A stretch of 64,000 nucleotides of DNA from Jiangella anatolica (GTDB lineage Bacteria > Actinomycetota > Actinomycetes > Jiangellales > Jiangellaceae), in NCBI RefSeq assembly GCF_003236295.1, contig NZ_POTW01000016.1:1-64000 (forward strand). Direction: 5' to 3'. This document shows, in pieces, positions 1-9,900 of this stretch. Made by a program: the position numbers and the translations under genes. The notes beneath the pieces are model-generated. The model was not told where the DNA came from. It was given only the letters and a program-made list of their open reading frames with translations, and searched no databases. Each line of letters starts with the position of its first letter. The stretch's first letter is position 1.

Positions 1-96
1 CTGGTCGGCGGCGAGGACACCGGCACGGCGACGTCCGCGCCGACGTCCGCACCGACCGACGGCGCCTCCGCGACGCCGTCGGCCACCGCGCCCTAG
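1..96 (+). CDS. C-terminal fragment of a second copy of the lipoprotein (partial)
   Basis: The plus strand reads 31 codons and a TAG stop at 94-96 in a frame open from the first base. The peptide is identical to the C terminus of the lipoprotein encoded on the minus strand at 230-988. It is rich in Thr, Ala, Ser and Pro, as expected for a disordered tail. The start and any signal peptide lie outside the window. Whether a full second gene exists cannot be judged here; if the inverted repeat is an artefact this gene is not real. Confidence 0.45.
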   Translation: MVGGEDTGTATSAPTSAPTDGASATPSATAP

Positions 97-325
97 CGTT
101 CGCGCGCCCGCCAGCGGGGGGCGTGAACGCCAAGGGGCGACGGGTGAAGGGGTTGCACAACTGCGCCACCGCCGGACGCGGAGCCAAGCAACGGCGGGTG
201 AAGGGGGCCGCCTGCCGGGCGCGCGAACGCTAGGGCGCGGTGGCCGACGGCGTCGCGGAGGCGCCGTCGGTCGGTGCGGACGTCGGCGCGGACGTCGCCG
301 TGCCGGTGTCCTCGCCGCCGACCAG
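1..325. repeat. Perfect 110-bp inverted repeat with 105-bp spacer
   Basis: Bases 1-110 are the exact reverse complement of 216-325. The left arm begins at the window edge, so the repeat may be longer. Each arm carries the last 31 codons and stop of the same lipoprotein gene plus 14 bp downstream, so the two gene tails point at each other. The 105-bp spacer (111-215) holds no gene; the 12-mer cgggtgaagggg occurs in it twice in direct orientation (141 and 195). It could be a genuine inverted duplication, kept identical by gene conversion, or an assembly fold-back. Confidence 0.93.
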
Positions 326-988
326 GTGCGTGGCCAGGGCGACCAGCACGACCGGCTCCGCGGCCGCCGTCACCACGCCGTGCCGCAGCGTGATCACGTA
401 GGTGCGCACGTCGGCGGCCACGACGAACGAGACGTCCTCGGCGTCGGACAGCAGGAAGCCGTCGTGGCCGGCCACCGGCTGCGCCGTCACCACGGAGCCC
501 GCGGCCTGCGCGTCGTCGACCGTGGACTCGATGCGGCCGGCGGCGGTCTCGGCGTCGGTGTAGCCGCTGACGGCGATCTCCAGCGGCACCGGCGGCGGCG
601 TGGGCGGCGGCGTCTGCCCCTCCGGCACCTCGGGAACGCCGTAGCTGCAGGTCAGCCGCCCGGTGCGACCGGAATCGGGGAGGAACTCGTCGTTGTAGAC
701 GCGGACCGTCTCGCCCTGCATGGGCACCTGCAGGATCTGCGCGACGTCGCCGGCGGAGGCGAGGTCGCCGCAGAGCTCGGGGACGCCGGTCGTCGAGGTC
801 GGCGACGCCGTCGGATCGCCGGCCGCCTCGGTGCCGTCGCCCTCCGTCGGCTCGCCCGAGGTCGGCACCACCGGCACCTCGGGCTCGTCGCCGTTCGAGC
901 AGCCGGGCAGCACCAGGAGCAGCGGCAGGAACAGGGTCGCCGCCGTGGCCGGCCCGGTCGGCCGGCGGTCTCTGCTCGTCACGAGCAC
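230..988 (-). CDS. Putative secreted lipoprotein of unknown function
   Basis: About 252 residues. A hydrophobic signal segment ends in a lipobox (LPGC), predicting Sec export, lipidation and anchoring on the outer face of the membrane. The start is taken as GTG at 988 because a GGAGG lies 7 nt upstream; GTG 982 is an alternative. A Thr/Glu/Pro-rich linker follows the lipobox, then a compact domain with two cysteines (in PELCGDL and LTCSYG), then a disordered Thr/Ser/Pro tail. The pattern resembles the small actinobacterial DUF3558-type lipoproteins, but I cannot assign the family firmly. It lies downstream of rpsA beyond a strong terminator, so it is probably transcribed separately. Its 3' end forms one arm of the inverted repeat. 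Confidence 0.75.
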   Translation of the reverse strand: MLVTSRDRRPTGPATAATLFLPLLLVLPGCSNGDEPEVPVVPTSGEPTEGDGTEAAGDPTASPTSTTGVPELCGDLASAGDVAQILQVPMQGETVRVYNDEFLPDSGRTGRLTCSYGVPEVPEGQTPPPTPPPVPLEIAVSGYTDAETAAGRIESTVDDAQAAGSVVTAQPVAGHDGFLLSDAEDVSFVVAADVRTYVITLRHGVVTAAAEPVVLVALATHLVGGEDTGTATSAPTSAPTDGASATPSATAP

Positions 989-1042
989 ACCGTAACCTCC
1001 CGCGCCGCCGCGGGCACGCAGGCGACGCGCCGGGAACATGCG

Positions 1043-1077
1043 ACGAGCCCCGCACCCGGGATGGGTGCGGGGCTCGT
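1043..1077 (-). terminator. Rho-independent-type terminator of rpsA
   Basis: A perfect 15-bp GC-rich stem (1043-1057 with 1063-1077) closes a 5-nt loop, 15 bp beyond the rpsA stop codon. There is no long U tract, which is usual for actinobacterial hairpin terminators. It separates rpsA from the lipoprotein gene on the same strand. Confidence 0.8.
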
Positions 1078-1091
1078 GCGATGCGGTCGGC

Positions 1092-2573
1092 TCAGTTGCC
1101 GGTGAGCTTCTCGCGCAGCGCCTGCAGCGCCTCGTCGGACGCCAGCGTGCCGGCGCCTTCCTCGGCCTCGCCCGAAGTGTAGGTGGACGGGTTGTCGGCC
1201 TTCGCCTCGGCGTCGGCCTCCTGCGCGCTCTCGATCTGGGTCTTGTGCGCCTCCCAGCGAGCGTGCGCCTCGGCGTACTGCCGCTCCCACTCCTCCCGCT
1301 GCTTCTCGTAGCCCTCGAGCCAGTCGTTGGTCTCGGGGTCGAAGCCCTCGGGGTACTTGTAGTTGCCCTGGTCGTCGTAGTCGGCGGCCATGCCGTACAG
1401 CGTCGGGTCGAAGTGCTCGCTGACGTGCGCGGCGGTGTCGCCCTCGTTGGCCTGCTTCAGCGACAGCGAGATGCGGCGACGCTCGAGGTCGATGTCGATG
1501 ACCTTGACCATGACGTCCTTGCCGACCGTCACGACCTGCTCGGGCACCTCGACGTGGCGCTCGGCCAGCTCGGAGATGTGCACGAGGCCCTCGATGCCGT
1601 CCTCGACACGCACGAATGCGCCGAACGGGACGAGCTTGGTGACCTTGCCGGGCACGATCTGGCCGATCTGGTGGATCCGGGCGAACTGCTGCCACGGGTC
1701 CTCGAGGGTGGCCTTGAGCGAGAGCGAGACGCGCTCGCGGTCCATGTCGACGTCGAGCACCTCGACGGTGACCTCCTGGCCGACCTCGACCACCTCGGAC
1801 GGGTGATCGATGTGCTTCCAGGAGAGCTCCGAGACGTGCACCAGGCCGTCAACGCCGCCGAGGTCGACGAACGCGCCGAAGTTGACGATCGAGGAGACCA
1901 CGCCGGAGCGGATCTGCCCCTTCTGCAGCGTCTGCAGGAAGGTCGACCGGACCTCGGACTGGGTCTGCTCGAGCCACGCCCGGCGGGACAGGACCACGTT
2001 GTTGCGGTTCTTGTCCAGCTCGATGATCTTGGCCTCGATCTCCTTGCCGACGTACGGCTGGAGGTCGCGGACCCGGCGCATCTCGACCAGCGAAGCCGGC
2101 AGGAAGCCGCGCAGACCGATGTCGAGGATGAGGCCGCCCTTGACGACCTCGATGACGGTGCCGGAAACGACGCCGTCGGCCTCCTTGATCTCTTCGATCT
2201 TGCCCCACGCACGCTCGTACTGCGCGCGCTTCTTGGACAGGATCAGGCGGCCTTCCTTGTCCTCCTTCTGCAGGACGAGGGCCTCGACATCGTCGCCGAC
2301 GGCGACAACCTCGGAGGGATCGACGTCGTGCTTGATGGACAGCTCACGCGAGGGGATGACGCCCTCGGTCTTGTAGCCGATGTCGAGCAGGACTTCGTCC
2401 CGGTCGACCTTGACGACGGTACCGGAAACGATATCGCCGTCATTGAAGTACTTGATGGTCTCGTCGATCGCGGCGAGGAAGGCTTCCTCGGACCCGATGT
2501 CGTTGACCGCGACCTGCGTGGTCGTCCTGGGGGCCGTCGAGGTAGGCGTCTCGGCCTCGATGCTGCTCGTCAT
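1092..2573 (-). CDS. rpsA: 30S ribosomal protein S1
   Basis: About 493 residues from the ATG at 2573 (an in-frame start 7 codons upstream is possible). S1 binds mRNA on the 30S subunit and helps initiation. Four S1 RNA-binding repeats are visible, beginning near residues 45, 130, 220 and 305; repeats 3 and 4 show the typical FGAFVDL / FGAFVRV and GLVHVSEL / GLVHISEL motifs. An acidic, unstructured C terminus of about 110 residues follows. Four-domain S1 is normal for actinobacteria. In the core gene order known from Streptomyces rpsA lies near polA; here they are about 19.5 kb apart with envelope genes between. Confidence 0.98.
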   Translation of the reverse strand: MTSSIEAETPTSTAPRTTTQVAVNDIGSEEAFLAAIDETIKYFNDGDIVSGTVVKVDRDEVLLDIGYKTEGVIPSRELSIKHDVDPSEVVAVGDDVEALVLQKEDKEGRLILSKKRAQYERAWGKIEEIKEADGVVSGTVIEVVKGGLILDIGLRGFLPASLVEMRRVRDLQPYVGKEIEAKIIELDKNRNNVVLSRRAWLEQTQSEVRSTFLQTLQKGQIRSGVVSSIVNFGAFVDLGGVDGLVHVSELSWKHIDHPSEVVEVGQEVTVEVLDVDMDRERVSLSLKATLEDPWQQFARIHQIGQIVPGKVTKLVPFGAFVRVEDGIEGLVHISELAERHVEVPEQVVTVGKDVMVKVIDIDLERRRISLSLKQANEGDTAAHVSEHFDPTLYGMAADYDDQGNYKYPEGFDPETNDWLEGYEKQREEWERQYAEAHARWEAHKTQIESAQEADAEAKADNPSTYTSGEAEEGAGTLASDEALQALREKLTGN

Positions 2574-2740
2574 GTGGAAGGGGACTCCGGACAAGGTTCG
2601 GTGGTGTGTAGTTCGCGCCAGGACCCTTGGATCGCTGTGCCATCACCGACCAGGTCCTACGTACCCCTGTGCCGCCAACCGACAATAACGAGCGCGAGCC
2701 TGCTCCGTCCGAGGTTCGCGCAGGCCCACAGCGCATGCAT

Positions 2741-2770
2741 AGATTACCTGTACGCGACGACCAGGGTCAA
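2741..2770 (-). promoter_or_regulatory. Predicted sigma70-type promoter of rpsA
   Basis: On the minus strand TTGACC (2770-2765) is followed after 18 nt by TAATCT (2746-2741), a good match to a housekeeping promoter. Transcription would start near 2734 and leave a leader of about 160 nt. The 352-bp gap 2574-2925 between rpsA and the DUF3068 gene holds no other gene that I can support. Confidence 0.5.
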
Positions 2771-2925
2771 TCGGCGCAGGGTCGCGAGTTGATCACGGCA
2801 ACGGATTCAGCTATGGCCTCACCTGACGTCGGGCCCCCGTTCGCTCGGCTCGGACCAGGATACTCCCGTCCGGCCGGATCGGCTGGAACGTATCGATGCT
2901 GGCCGGGACGGGTGCGCGGCCGTGG

Positions 2926-5193
2926 TCAGTAGCGGTGCAGGCTGCCGGCGGACTGGCCGTCCTCGTCGAACTCGTCGAACAGGCCGTCGTCGTCGCGGAC
3001 CCGGCGCCGGCCCTGGGTGGGCGTGGCGGGGCGGCTGGTGTCGGACTCCGGCGCCGCGTGCTGGGGCCGCGGGGACGCCGGGCCGGTGGACTCGGCGGCG
3101 GGCTCGGACGCGGTGCCGGCGGTGCCGGCCTCGCCGGTGAGCGGCTCCGGGCGGGACGGCTCGGCCTCCTCCGGGCCGGCGGCCTCGGTGCGCCCGGGCT
3201 CGGTGCCGCCGGGCTCGATGCCGCCGGGCTCGGCGCGGCCGGCCTCCGTGCGGCCGGCCCCGGCCAGGTCGGGGTGCTCCTGCGCGAATCGGGCCAGCTC
3301 GGCACGGGCCTTCTCGAGCCGGGCGAGGTCGAGCTGGGCAGGCCCGGTCGACGGGTCGCCGGTCGCGGGGCTCGGTGGCTGGTCGGGCGGCGACTGACTC
3401 AGCAGCGAGTGTCCCGGCTGCGCCTGCAGCTGCGCCCGCCCCACCGGCGGACGGACGGCGGACGACTGCGGGAGGCGGCGGGGCAGTGGCTGCGCGGTGC
3501 GCTCCTCCAGCGGCCGCTCCCCCGGCGTCTCGGCGAGGGACTCGGCAGCCGACGACGCGCGTGCGGCATGGGTCGTCCGGTCGGCCGCGGCGGTGTCGGC
3601 CCAGCGGGCATCCTCGGCCCAGCCGGCGTCCTCGACCCAGCCCGCGCCCTCAGCCGAGGCCGGCGACGCAGCCGGCGACGCGTGGGCGGCCGGCGATCCG
3701 TGGGCATCCGGCGATCCGTGGCCGGTGCGGGTCACCTGGTCGAGACCGGCGTCGTCCGCCCAGCCGAGCTCCTCGGCGGGACCGGCGGACGAGGCGTCGT
3801 CGGCCCACCCGGCCCCGTCCGCCGCAGCCTGGGCGGCCCGGTCGGACACGCTGTCGTCGGCCCAGACGGCCGCTCCCGCCGGAGCGTGGGCGGTCGGGGC
3901 CGGCGCGCCCTCGGCGGACCAGACGGCCTCGTCGGCGCGGGCGGCCTGATCCGCGCGGGCGGCGTCGATCCGTGCGGCACGCGTGACCCTGGCCGGTCGG
4001 ACGGTCTCGGTGTGCGGGCGCGGCGCCTCGGCGTAGGGGGCGGCCGCAGCATCGTCGACGGGGGTGTCGTAGCGGGAGCCCCGGAGGTCCGCGGCGGCGC
4101 TGACAGTCGGCGCCACGTACGGGACCGGTGTCACGGCACGTGGCCGCACCGGCTCCTCCTCCGTCCGCGCGAAGACGCCGGAACCGCCTGGCCCACCGGG
4201 GCCGAGGTCGTCGTCCGGCAGCGGCGCCCGCCGCTTGCCGGTGTACGCGCCGCGCCGGGCCAGCAGCAGCCCGAACACCACGAACACCAGCCCACCCGCC
4301 GCGGCCGCCACCGGGATCGTGTCGCGCACCAGCGCCAGCCGGTCGGCGGTGGAGGAGAACTCGTCGACGTTGGCGCTGACCTGGTCGCGGGTGTACTCGA
4401 TGGTGCCCTGGACGATCGTCGGGCCGCGGGTGCCCTCGAAGTCGAGGTAGGAGTCCTGCTGCTCCTCGCCCTTGATGATCGCGCCGGTGCGCGGCTCGAC
4501 CCAGATGGTGCGGGTGTTGCTGTACATCCGGTCCGCGACGATGGAGCCGGGCTGGCCGAACAGCGCTCCGGGGATCTCCAGGGCCGACACCGGCGTCGGC
4601 TCGATGACCTGCTCGAACACGTAGACGGGCAGGCCTTCGAGGGTGGTCTCGCTCTGGAACTCCATCGGCCGGGTCTCCTGGATGGTGGAGTCCCAGAACG
4701 GGTACGAGCGCTGCTCGGTGCCGAACGGCAGCTTGAAGTAGTAGCCCTCGTGGTCGACCTCGACGCGGTCGGCGCGCTCGCCGGTGGGCGTGTAGTACTG
4801 GTCGAAGCCGTCGACGGCGTCGCCGCCGCGGCGGTCGAAGGCGACCCGCTCCTCGAAGTAGGAGAGGACGTTCTCCTCCGGTGTCGCGCCGGCGCCCTGC
4901 TCGTCGAACGTGGTGACGCTGGTGTCCCAGACAGCGGTGTCGTCGGTGCTGTCGCCCTGGTCGGGGATGATCCGGCGGACGGTGCGGACGTCGGTGACGC
5001 GCTCGACCTCGGCGTCCTGACGCACGACGGCGCCGAGGTCGAGGACGGTGACGCCGGCGCCCGTCGAGACCCGTTCGGCGACGTCGTTGGGCACGACCGC
5101 GAGGCGCGGATAGGCGTACCAGCGGGACAGCGGCGCGAGCACCAACATCAACACACCCAGTCCCACCAGGACCAGGCCGATACTGCGCCGCAT
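2926..5193 (-). CDS. DUF3068 (PorA-family) membrane protein with long disordered tail
   Basis: 755 residues from ATG 5193, which has GGAAGG 8 nt upstream. Residues about 4-22 form an N-terminal membrane anchor. An extracellular domain of about 270 residues (DUF3068, sometimes called porin PorA family) follows, then a second membrane helix near 293-313 and a basic stop-transfer segment. Residues about 314-755 are a low-complexity Ala/Glu/Pro/Thr-rich cytoplasmic tail with recurring Trp-Ala-Asp-Asp units (GWADDA, ELGWADDA, DARWAD). Family members usually end soon after the second helix, so the 440-residue tail is unusual. I recall a mycobacterial DUF3068 protein (Rv0227c) sitting beside homologues of the methyltransferase and glycosyltransferase found 6-8 kb further on, which suggests a shared envelope role. 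Confidence 0.85.
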   Translation of the reverse strand: MRRSIGLVLVGLGVLMLVLAPLSRWYAYPRLAVVPNDVAERVSTGAGVTVLDLGAVVRQDAEVERVTDVRTVRRIIPDQGDSTDDTAVWDTSVTTFDEQGAGATPEENVLSYFEERVAFDRRGGDAVDGFDQYYTPTGERADRVEVDHEGYYFKLPFGTEQRSYPFWDSTIQETRPMEFQSETTLEGLPVYVFEQVIEPTPVSALEIPGALFGQPGSIVADRMYSNTRTIWVEPRTGAIIKGEEQQDSYLDFEGTRGPTIVQGTIEYTRDQVSANVDEFSSTADRLALVRDTIPVAAAAGGLVFVVFGLLLARRGAYTGKRRAPLPDDDLGPGGPGGSGVFARTEEEPVRPRAVTPVPYVAPTVSAAADLRGSRYDTPVDDAAAAPYAEAPRPHTETVRPARVTRAARIDAARADQAARADEAVWSAEGAPAPTAHAPAGAAVWADDSVSDRAAQAAADGAGWADDASSAGPAEELGWADDAGLDQVTRTGHGSPDAHGSPAAHASPAASPASAEGAGWVEDAGWAEDARWADTAAADRTTHAARASSAAESLAETPGERPLEERTAQPLPRRLPQSSAVRPPVGRAQLQAQPGHSLLSQSPPDQPPSPATGDPSTGPAQLDLARLEKARAELARFAQEHPDLAGAGRTEAGRAEPGGIEPGGTEPGRTEAAGPEEAEPSRPEPLTGEAGTAGTASEPAAESTGPASPRPQHAAPESDTSRPATPTQGRRRVRDDDGLFDEFDEDGQSAGSLHRY

Positions 5194-5367
5194 GGGCAAA
5201 GCCTTCCGGATCGGGGTCTCCGCGCGGCCCGTGTGTCACCACCGCCGGGCGCGGCCCCGGGGCGGCACAGGGGCTCCCCGTGAACCTACCCTCCGAGCCG
5301 AGCCCGTGCATGCCACTCGGCAAGATCGCCCCCGATCAGAGCCCCGGACCGGCCCGGACGAGACCGG

Positions 5368-6354
5368 TCAGCCGCCCCGCAGCGCGGGCAGCACCCGCTC
5401 GCCGTAGACGTCGAGCGCCGCCACCGGATCCGCGCCGGACGCGTTCTGCAGGCACACCACGGTCGCGCCGAGCTTCTCGACCTCGCGGATCCGCTCGACG
5501 TGGACGTCCGGGTCCGCCGACAGGGCGTAGCCGGCCGCGAGCTGCTCGTCGGAGACGGTCTCCTCGCCGTGCCGGTACATGGCGGCGGGGTCGTGCCAGT
5601 CGTCGGAATAGTGGTCCGGCGGCTGGGCGCCCTTCCAGACCCGGGCGGCCTCGAACGCCGCCGAGTCGTCCGGCGCCCAGGAGAACCCGGCCTGCAGGAT
5701 GATCTCGCCCGGCTCCTTGCCGAGGTCGTCGCAGGCCGACCGGTACGCGTCGATGATCGACGGGGCCTGGTCCGGCTTCGCCAGCGTCCAGAGGCCGTCG
5801 CCGAAGCGGGCGGCCAGCCCGGCCGCCTGGTCGCCGAACGCGGAGACGTAGACGGGCACCCGCCGCCGCGGCATGGAGTGCAGCCGGGCGGCGACCGTGC
5901 GGAACCACTGCCCGTCGAAGTCGACCGCCGAGCCGTCCAGCAGCCCGGTGATGATCTCCAGCGCCTCGGCCATGCGGTCCAGCTGCTCGTCCGGCGGCGG
6001 CCAGTTCATCCCGCACGGGGTCTCGTTGAGGCTCTCCCCCGAGCCGATGCCCAGGAACGCCCGCCCCGGCGCGAGCAGCTCGAGCGTCGCGAACGCCTGC
6101 GCCACGACCGCCGGGTTGTACCGGTACACCGGTGCGGTGACGCCGGTGCCCAGCGGGACCCGGGACGTCGCGTGCGCGATCGCGCCGAGCACCACCCAGG
6201 CCTGCGGCGACTCCCCCGGCTCCCACCACGGCTGGTAGTGGTCGCTGAGGTTGACGGCGTCGAAGCCGGCCCGCTCCGCCGCCACCGCCTGGTCGACGAG
6301 CGACGACGGGCCGAACTGCTCCGTGGCGAGCTGGACCCAGTACCGCGCGGTCAC
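5368..6354 (-). CDS. LLM-class (F420-dependent) oxidoreductase, G6PDH-like
   Basis: 328 residues; a bacterial luciferase-like TIM barrel. The N terminus (RYWVQLATEQFG), the LSDHYQPWWEPGESPQAW block near residue 40 and GIGSGESLNE near 110 match the F420-dependent glucose-6-phosphate dehydrogenase-like subfamily, which transfers hydride between a substrate and deazaflavin F420. The substrate cannot be read from the sequence. GTG 6354 is the start: it overlaps the stop of the upstream PfpI gene by 4 bp (GTGA), so the two are translationally coupled. Cytoplasmic; no signal peptide. Confidence 0.9.
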   Translation of the reverse strand: MTARYWVQLATEQFGPSSLVDQAVAAERAGFDAVNLSDHYQPWWEPGESPQAWVVLGAIAHATSRVPLGTGVTAPVYRYNPAVVAQAFATLELLAPGRAFLGIGSGESLNETPCGMNWPPPDEQLDRMAEALEIITGLLDGSAVDFDGQWFRTVAARLHSMPRRRVPVYVSAFGDQAAGLAARFGDGLWTLAKPDQAPSIIDAYRSACDDLGKEPGEIILQAGFSWAPDDSAAFEAARVWKGAQPPDHYSDDWHDPAAMYRHGEETVSDEQLAAGYALSADPDVHVERIREVEKLGATVVCLQNASGADPVAALDVYGERVLPALRGG

Positions 6355-6926
6355 GGCGCGGACGAGGTCTGGGCCGGGTGCCGGCCCTCGGCGAACTCCT
6401 CGACCATCTTCGCGCAGAAGGCCGGGAGGTCGTCGGGCTTGCGGCTGGTGACGAGCCCGTGGTCGGTGCAGACCTCCTCGTCGACCCAGGTGGCGCCGGC
6501 GTTGCGGAGGTCCGTCTGAAGGCTGGGCCAGGACGTCAGCGTGCGGCCGCGCACGACGTCGGCCTCGACCAGCGTCCACGGGGCGTGGCAGATCGCGGCG
6601 ACCGGCTTGCCGGCCGCGAACATCGCGCGCACGAACTCGACCGCGTCGGGCGACATCCGCAGCTGGTCCGGGTTCACGACCCCGCCGGGCAGCATGAGCG
6701 CGTCGTAGTCGTCCGGGCTCGCCTCGCCGACGCCGCGGTCGACCTGGAACGTGTCGCCCTTGTCCAGGTGGTTGAAGGCCTGCACCTCGCCGGGCTGCGG
6801 GGCGATCAGCGACGGCCGCCCGCCGGCGTTCTCGATCGCCTTCCATGGCTCGGTCAGCTCGACCTGCTCGACCCCCTCGTTCGCGACGAGGACCGCGACC
6901 CTCGTGCCGTCGATTCGCTCAGCCAT
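6351..6926 (-). CDS. DJ-1/PfpI family protein (type 1 glutamine amidotransferase-like)
   Basis: 191 residues. It has the PfpI/YhbO architecture: a central nucleophile-elbow cysteine in AICHAPW (residues about 116-122), an upstream glutamate in the VELTEP segment and the LMLPGGVVNPDQLR block. Members act as protein/nucleotide deglycases, chaperones or proteases in carbonyl and oxidative stress. ATG 6926 has a strong GGGAGGG about 7 nt upstream. Its start lies 73 bp inside the 3' end of the upstream arabinosyltransferase gene, in another frame, and its stop overlaps the start of the oxidoreductase gene. Confidence 0.92.
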   Translation of the reverse strand: MAERIDGTRVAVLVANEGVEQVELTEPWKAIENAGGRPSLIAPQPGEVQAFNHLDKGDTFQVDRGVGEASPDDYDALMLPGGVVNPDQLRMSPDAVEFVRAMFAAGKPVAAICHAPWTLVEADVVRGRTLTSWPSLQTDLRNAGATWVDEEVCTDHGLVTSRKPDDLPAFCAKMVEEFAEGRHPAQTSSAP

Positions 6927-9900
6927 GTCGATTCCCTCCCGTTCTCGGGTTCGGTCGTCCTTACGGGCGTCCCGTACCCAGCCACGGGGTCGAGCATGGC
7001 GTCGATCCGGACGTACTCGTCGTCCTCGGGGACCGAACCGGGTCGCTGCCAGGCGACCGAGCCGACGACGGCGAGCGCGATCGCGACCAGGACCAGCCCC
7101 TGCGCCAGCGCCGAGTGCGCGCCGGGATCGGGGCCCGGCCACGGCCGCAGCGCGACCACGATGCCTGCGAGGAGAACGCAACCCGCGGCCAGCGCCGGCG
7201 CAAGCCGGGTCAGCCAGGGCCGCCGCGGACCGGCGAGGAGGACGACGGCGCCGACGGCGGCCGCGGCCAGCCCGGCCGCGCCGCCGAGCAGCACCAGCAC
7301 CCCTGCCCCGAGCAGGATGACCGGCGCGGCCCGCTGCCGGCGGTGCCGCGCGGTGACCGGCGCCCGATGCGGCCCCGACGGCGCCAGCGGCACGGTCCGC
7401 CGGGCCCGCCGCCCCGCCGGAGCCGACGCGTCCAGCGGGAGCCGCTGCGCCGGTACCGCCGACGGCGTCAGCGGAACCCGGGTGCCCCGCCACGCCAGCA
7501 CGCCCACGACCAGCACGAACCCGATCCCGGCCAGCAGCGCCCACCGGTACGGCGCGTCCGGCCCGTACGTCAGCTCCACGACGCCGGCCGCGCCGACCGG
7601 CAGCACGAACCCCTGCGACCAGCCGTCCAGCCGGACCGGCTCCAGCGACTCGCCGTTCAGCGTCGCCGACCAGCCGCTGTTGAGGTTCTCCGCGACGGCG
7701 AGGACGGCGGGCCGGTCGCGGGCCGGCACGACGACCTCCCGCTCGGCCGCGCCCCAGGTCTGCACCGTGATGTCGAGCGGCGCCGGCGCCTCCGGCAGCT
7801 CACCGGCCGGGCGCAGTGTCAGCGACTCCGGCCGCACCGCGCCGGCCGACGCGACGGCGACGGTGTGCGACCCCGCCGCCAGCGGCACCGGGCCGGCGCC
7901 GTCGCCGCAGGGCCGGACGTCCAGCCGCCGCCCGTGCAGCAGGTCGCCGACGGTCGTCTCCACCCGCGTCGAGACCGACGTCCCGTCGACGACCAGCGCC
8001 GGCCCGTCGCCGCATGCGATCGAGACCGGCCGCGCCTCGTCCACCGGCAGGCGCAGGTCGTCGGCGCCGAGCACGACCACCTCGGACACGCCCGCCGGCA
8101 GCACCGAGCGCAGCCCGAACGCCGGGTCGCGGTCCTCCACCTCGGCGACCTCGACGATCTCGATGGTCAGCTCGTCGGTGCGGACCGGCTCCGGGAACGT
8201 CACCGTGCCGTCATCGTCGACGCCCGCCTGGAACCGCGCGTCGCCGGCGCGCACCTCGACCAGGCTGGGCCGCGACGCCGCCAGCCACGGCTGGACCTGC
8301 AGCCGCAGCCCCTCGACGGTGCGCCGCGGCCCCCAGGTCAGCGTGAGCGCCGGCGCCTCGTCGCCGGGCGCGGCCACCCAGCCGGTGCCGGGGTCGCGGT
8401 CGACGGCGGCCTGCGGACGGCCCAGCGGGTCGGAGACGGCGCGCGAGCCGGCCGTCGCGACGATCGCGTCCGGGTCCTCCGGCGCGAGCAACGCCTCCAG
8501 CGACCGGCCCGGCCGCGGCCGCCCGGTCAGTTCCGCCGAGTACTCCGCGGCGGCGGACAGCTCGACGGCGCGGCGCAGCTCCCGGTTCTCCTCGCCTGGC
8601 CGGGCCAGCTGCCGGGCGCACCGGGCGACGTCGGTCTCGCCGGACCGGGTCGCGACGCACTCGCCGCGGCGCCCGTCCGCGACGGCGAACACGAGCGTCG
8701 CCGGGGCCACGTCGCCGGATGCCGCGCCGCCGAGATCGGCCTCCGTCACCTCCGGAACGTCCAGCGTCCGCGTCACCGTCAGGTCCGGGACGGTCAGCTC
8801 GCGGATCCCGACGCCGCTGACGGTGCCCTCTCCGAGGCCGACGACGGTCACCCGCAGCGTGCGGGTCTCGCCGGACGGGACCGCGAGCACCTGCGGCTCG
8901 TCGCCCGGCTGCAGGTCGCTCTCCAGGACGCCGGTGTCGGTCTGGACGGCGACGCGCTGCAGCGGCGCGCTGACCGGCCCGCCGACCAGCGGCGTCAGCT
9001 CCACCGACGGCACCCGCCGCGGCTCGTCGAACTCCAGCTCCAGCCACTGGCCGACGGCGCTGCCGTACTCCCCCGACACCCAGCTGGTCGCGTTGTCGCC
9101 GTCGACCGCGGCCCACGGTGAGTTCTCCGCGCCGCGCGCCATCGTCGCCCGCGGGTCGGACCCGGACGACGACGCCGTCACGTCGGCGACCCCGGACACG
9201 ACGGCCACGGTCTCCCGGGAGACCGAGTCGACGGGTAAGAAATCGCGCACCACTCGCCCCAGCCCGCCGGACTCGTCCGCCGCCAGCACCTCGGTCGTGT
9301 TGTCCCGGCTGACGCCGAACCAGACGGCCCGGCGGCGCAACCCGTCGGTGACGACGGGGACCGGCGCGGGGTCGGCCACCCCGGCGCCGTCGCCGGCCAC
9401 GAACGCCGCCCGCCCGTCCAGCAGCCCGGCGTCGCCCGCCGTCAGCAGCGACTCCGGCCCGCCGGACAGCCGGAGCGTCCCCTCCAGCGGATACGCGGCG
9501 ACGCGGTGCTCCTCGACGCCGGGGTCGGCGATCGCGAAGACCTCGACCGCGGGGTACTGGACGTCCAGCCGCGAGTCCGACGCGGCCGCCGGGTCGTCCG
9601 TCGCGCCGGTCTTCGGGCCGAACGTCGCGACCCGCTCCGCGCCAGGCAGGTCGGCGATGGCCTGGTGGACGAGCGCGGCCCGCGGCGCGTCGGTCCGGGC
9701 CCGGTCCAGGTCGTTGCGGACGACCAGGTGCGTGACGCCCGCGCGGCGCAGCGCGTCGACGACGCCCGCGCCGCCCTCGCCGGCGGCCAGCCGGGTCTCG
9801 ACGGCGTCCAGCAGCCGGATGTTGCCCGCCGACGAGAGCGGGACGGAGTCGCGCACCGCCCACGCCGTGTCACCGAGCGCCTGCAGCGGCTCGTCGCGCG

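Noticed and set aside
2574-2925. Small genes in the rpsA upstream gap
   Set aside because: Only short frames without ribosome-binding sites; the region is explained by a promoter and long leader.
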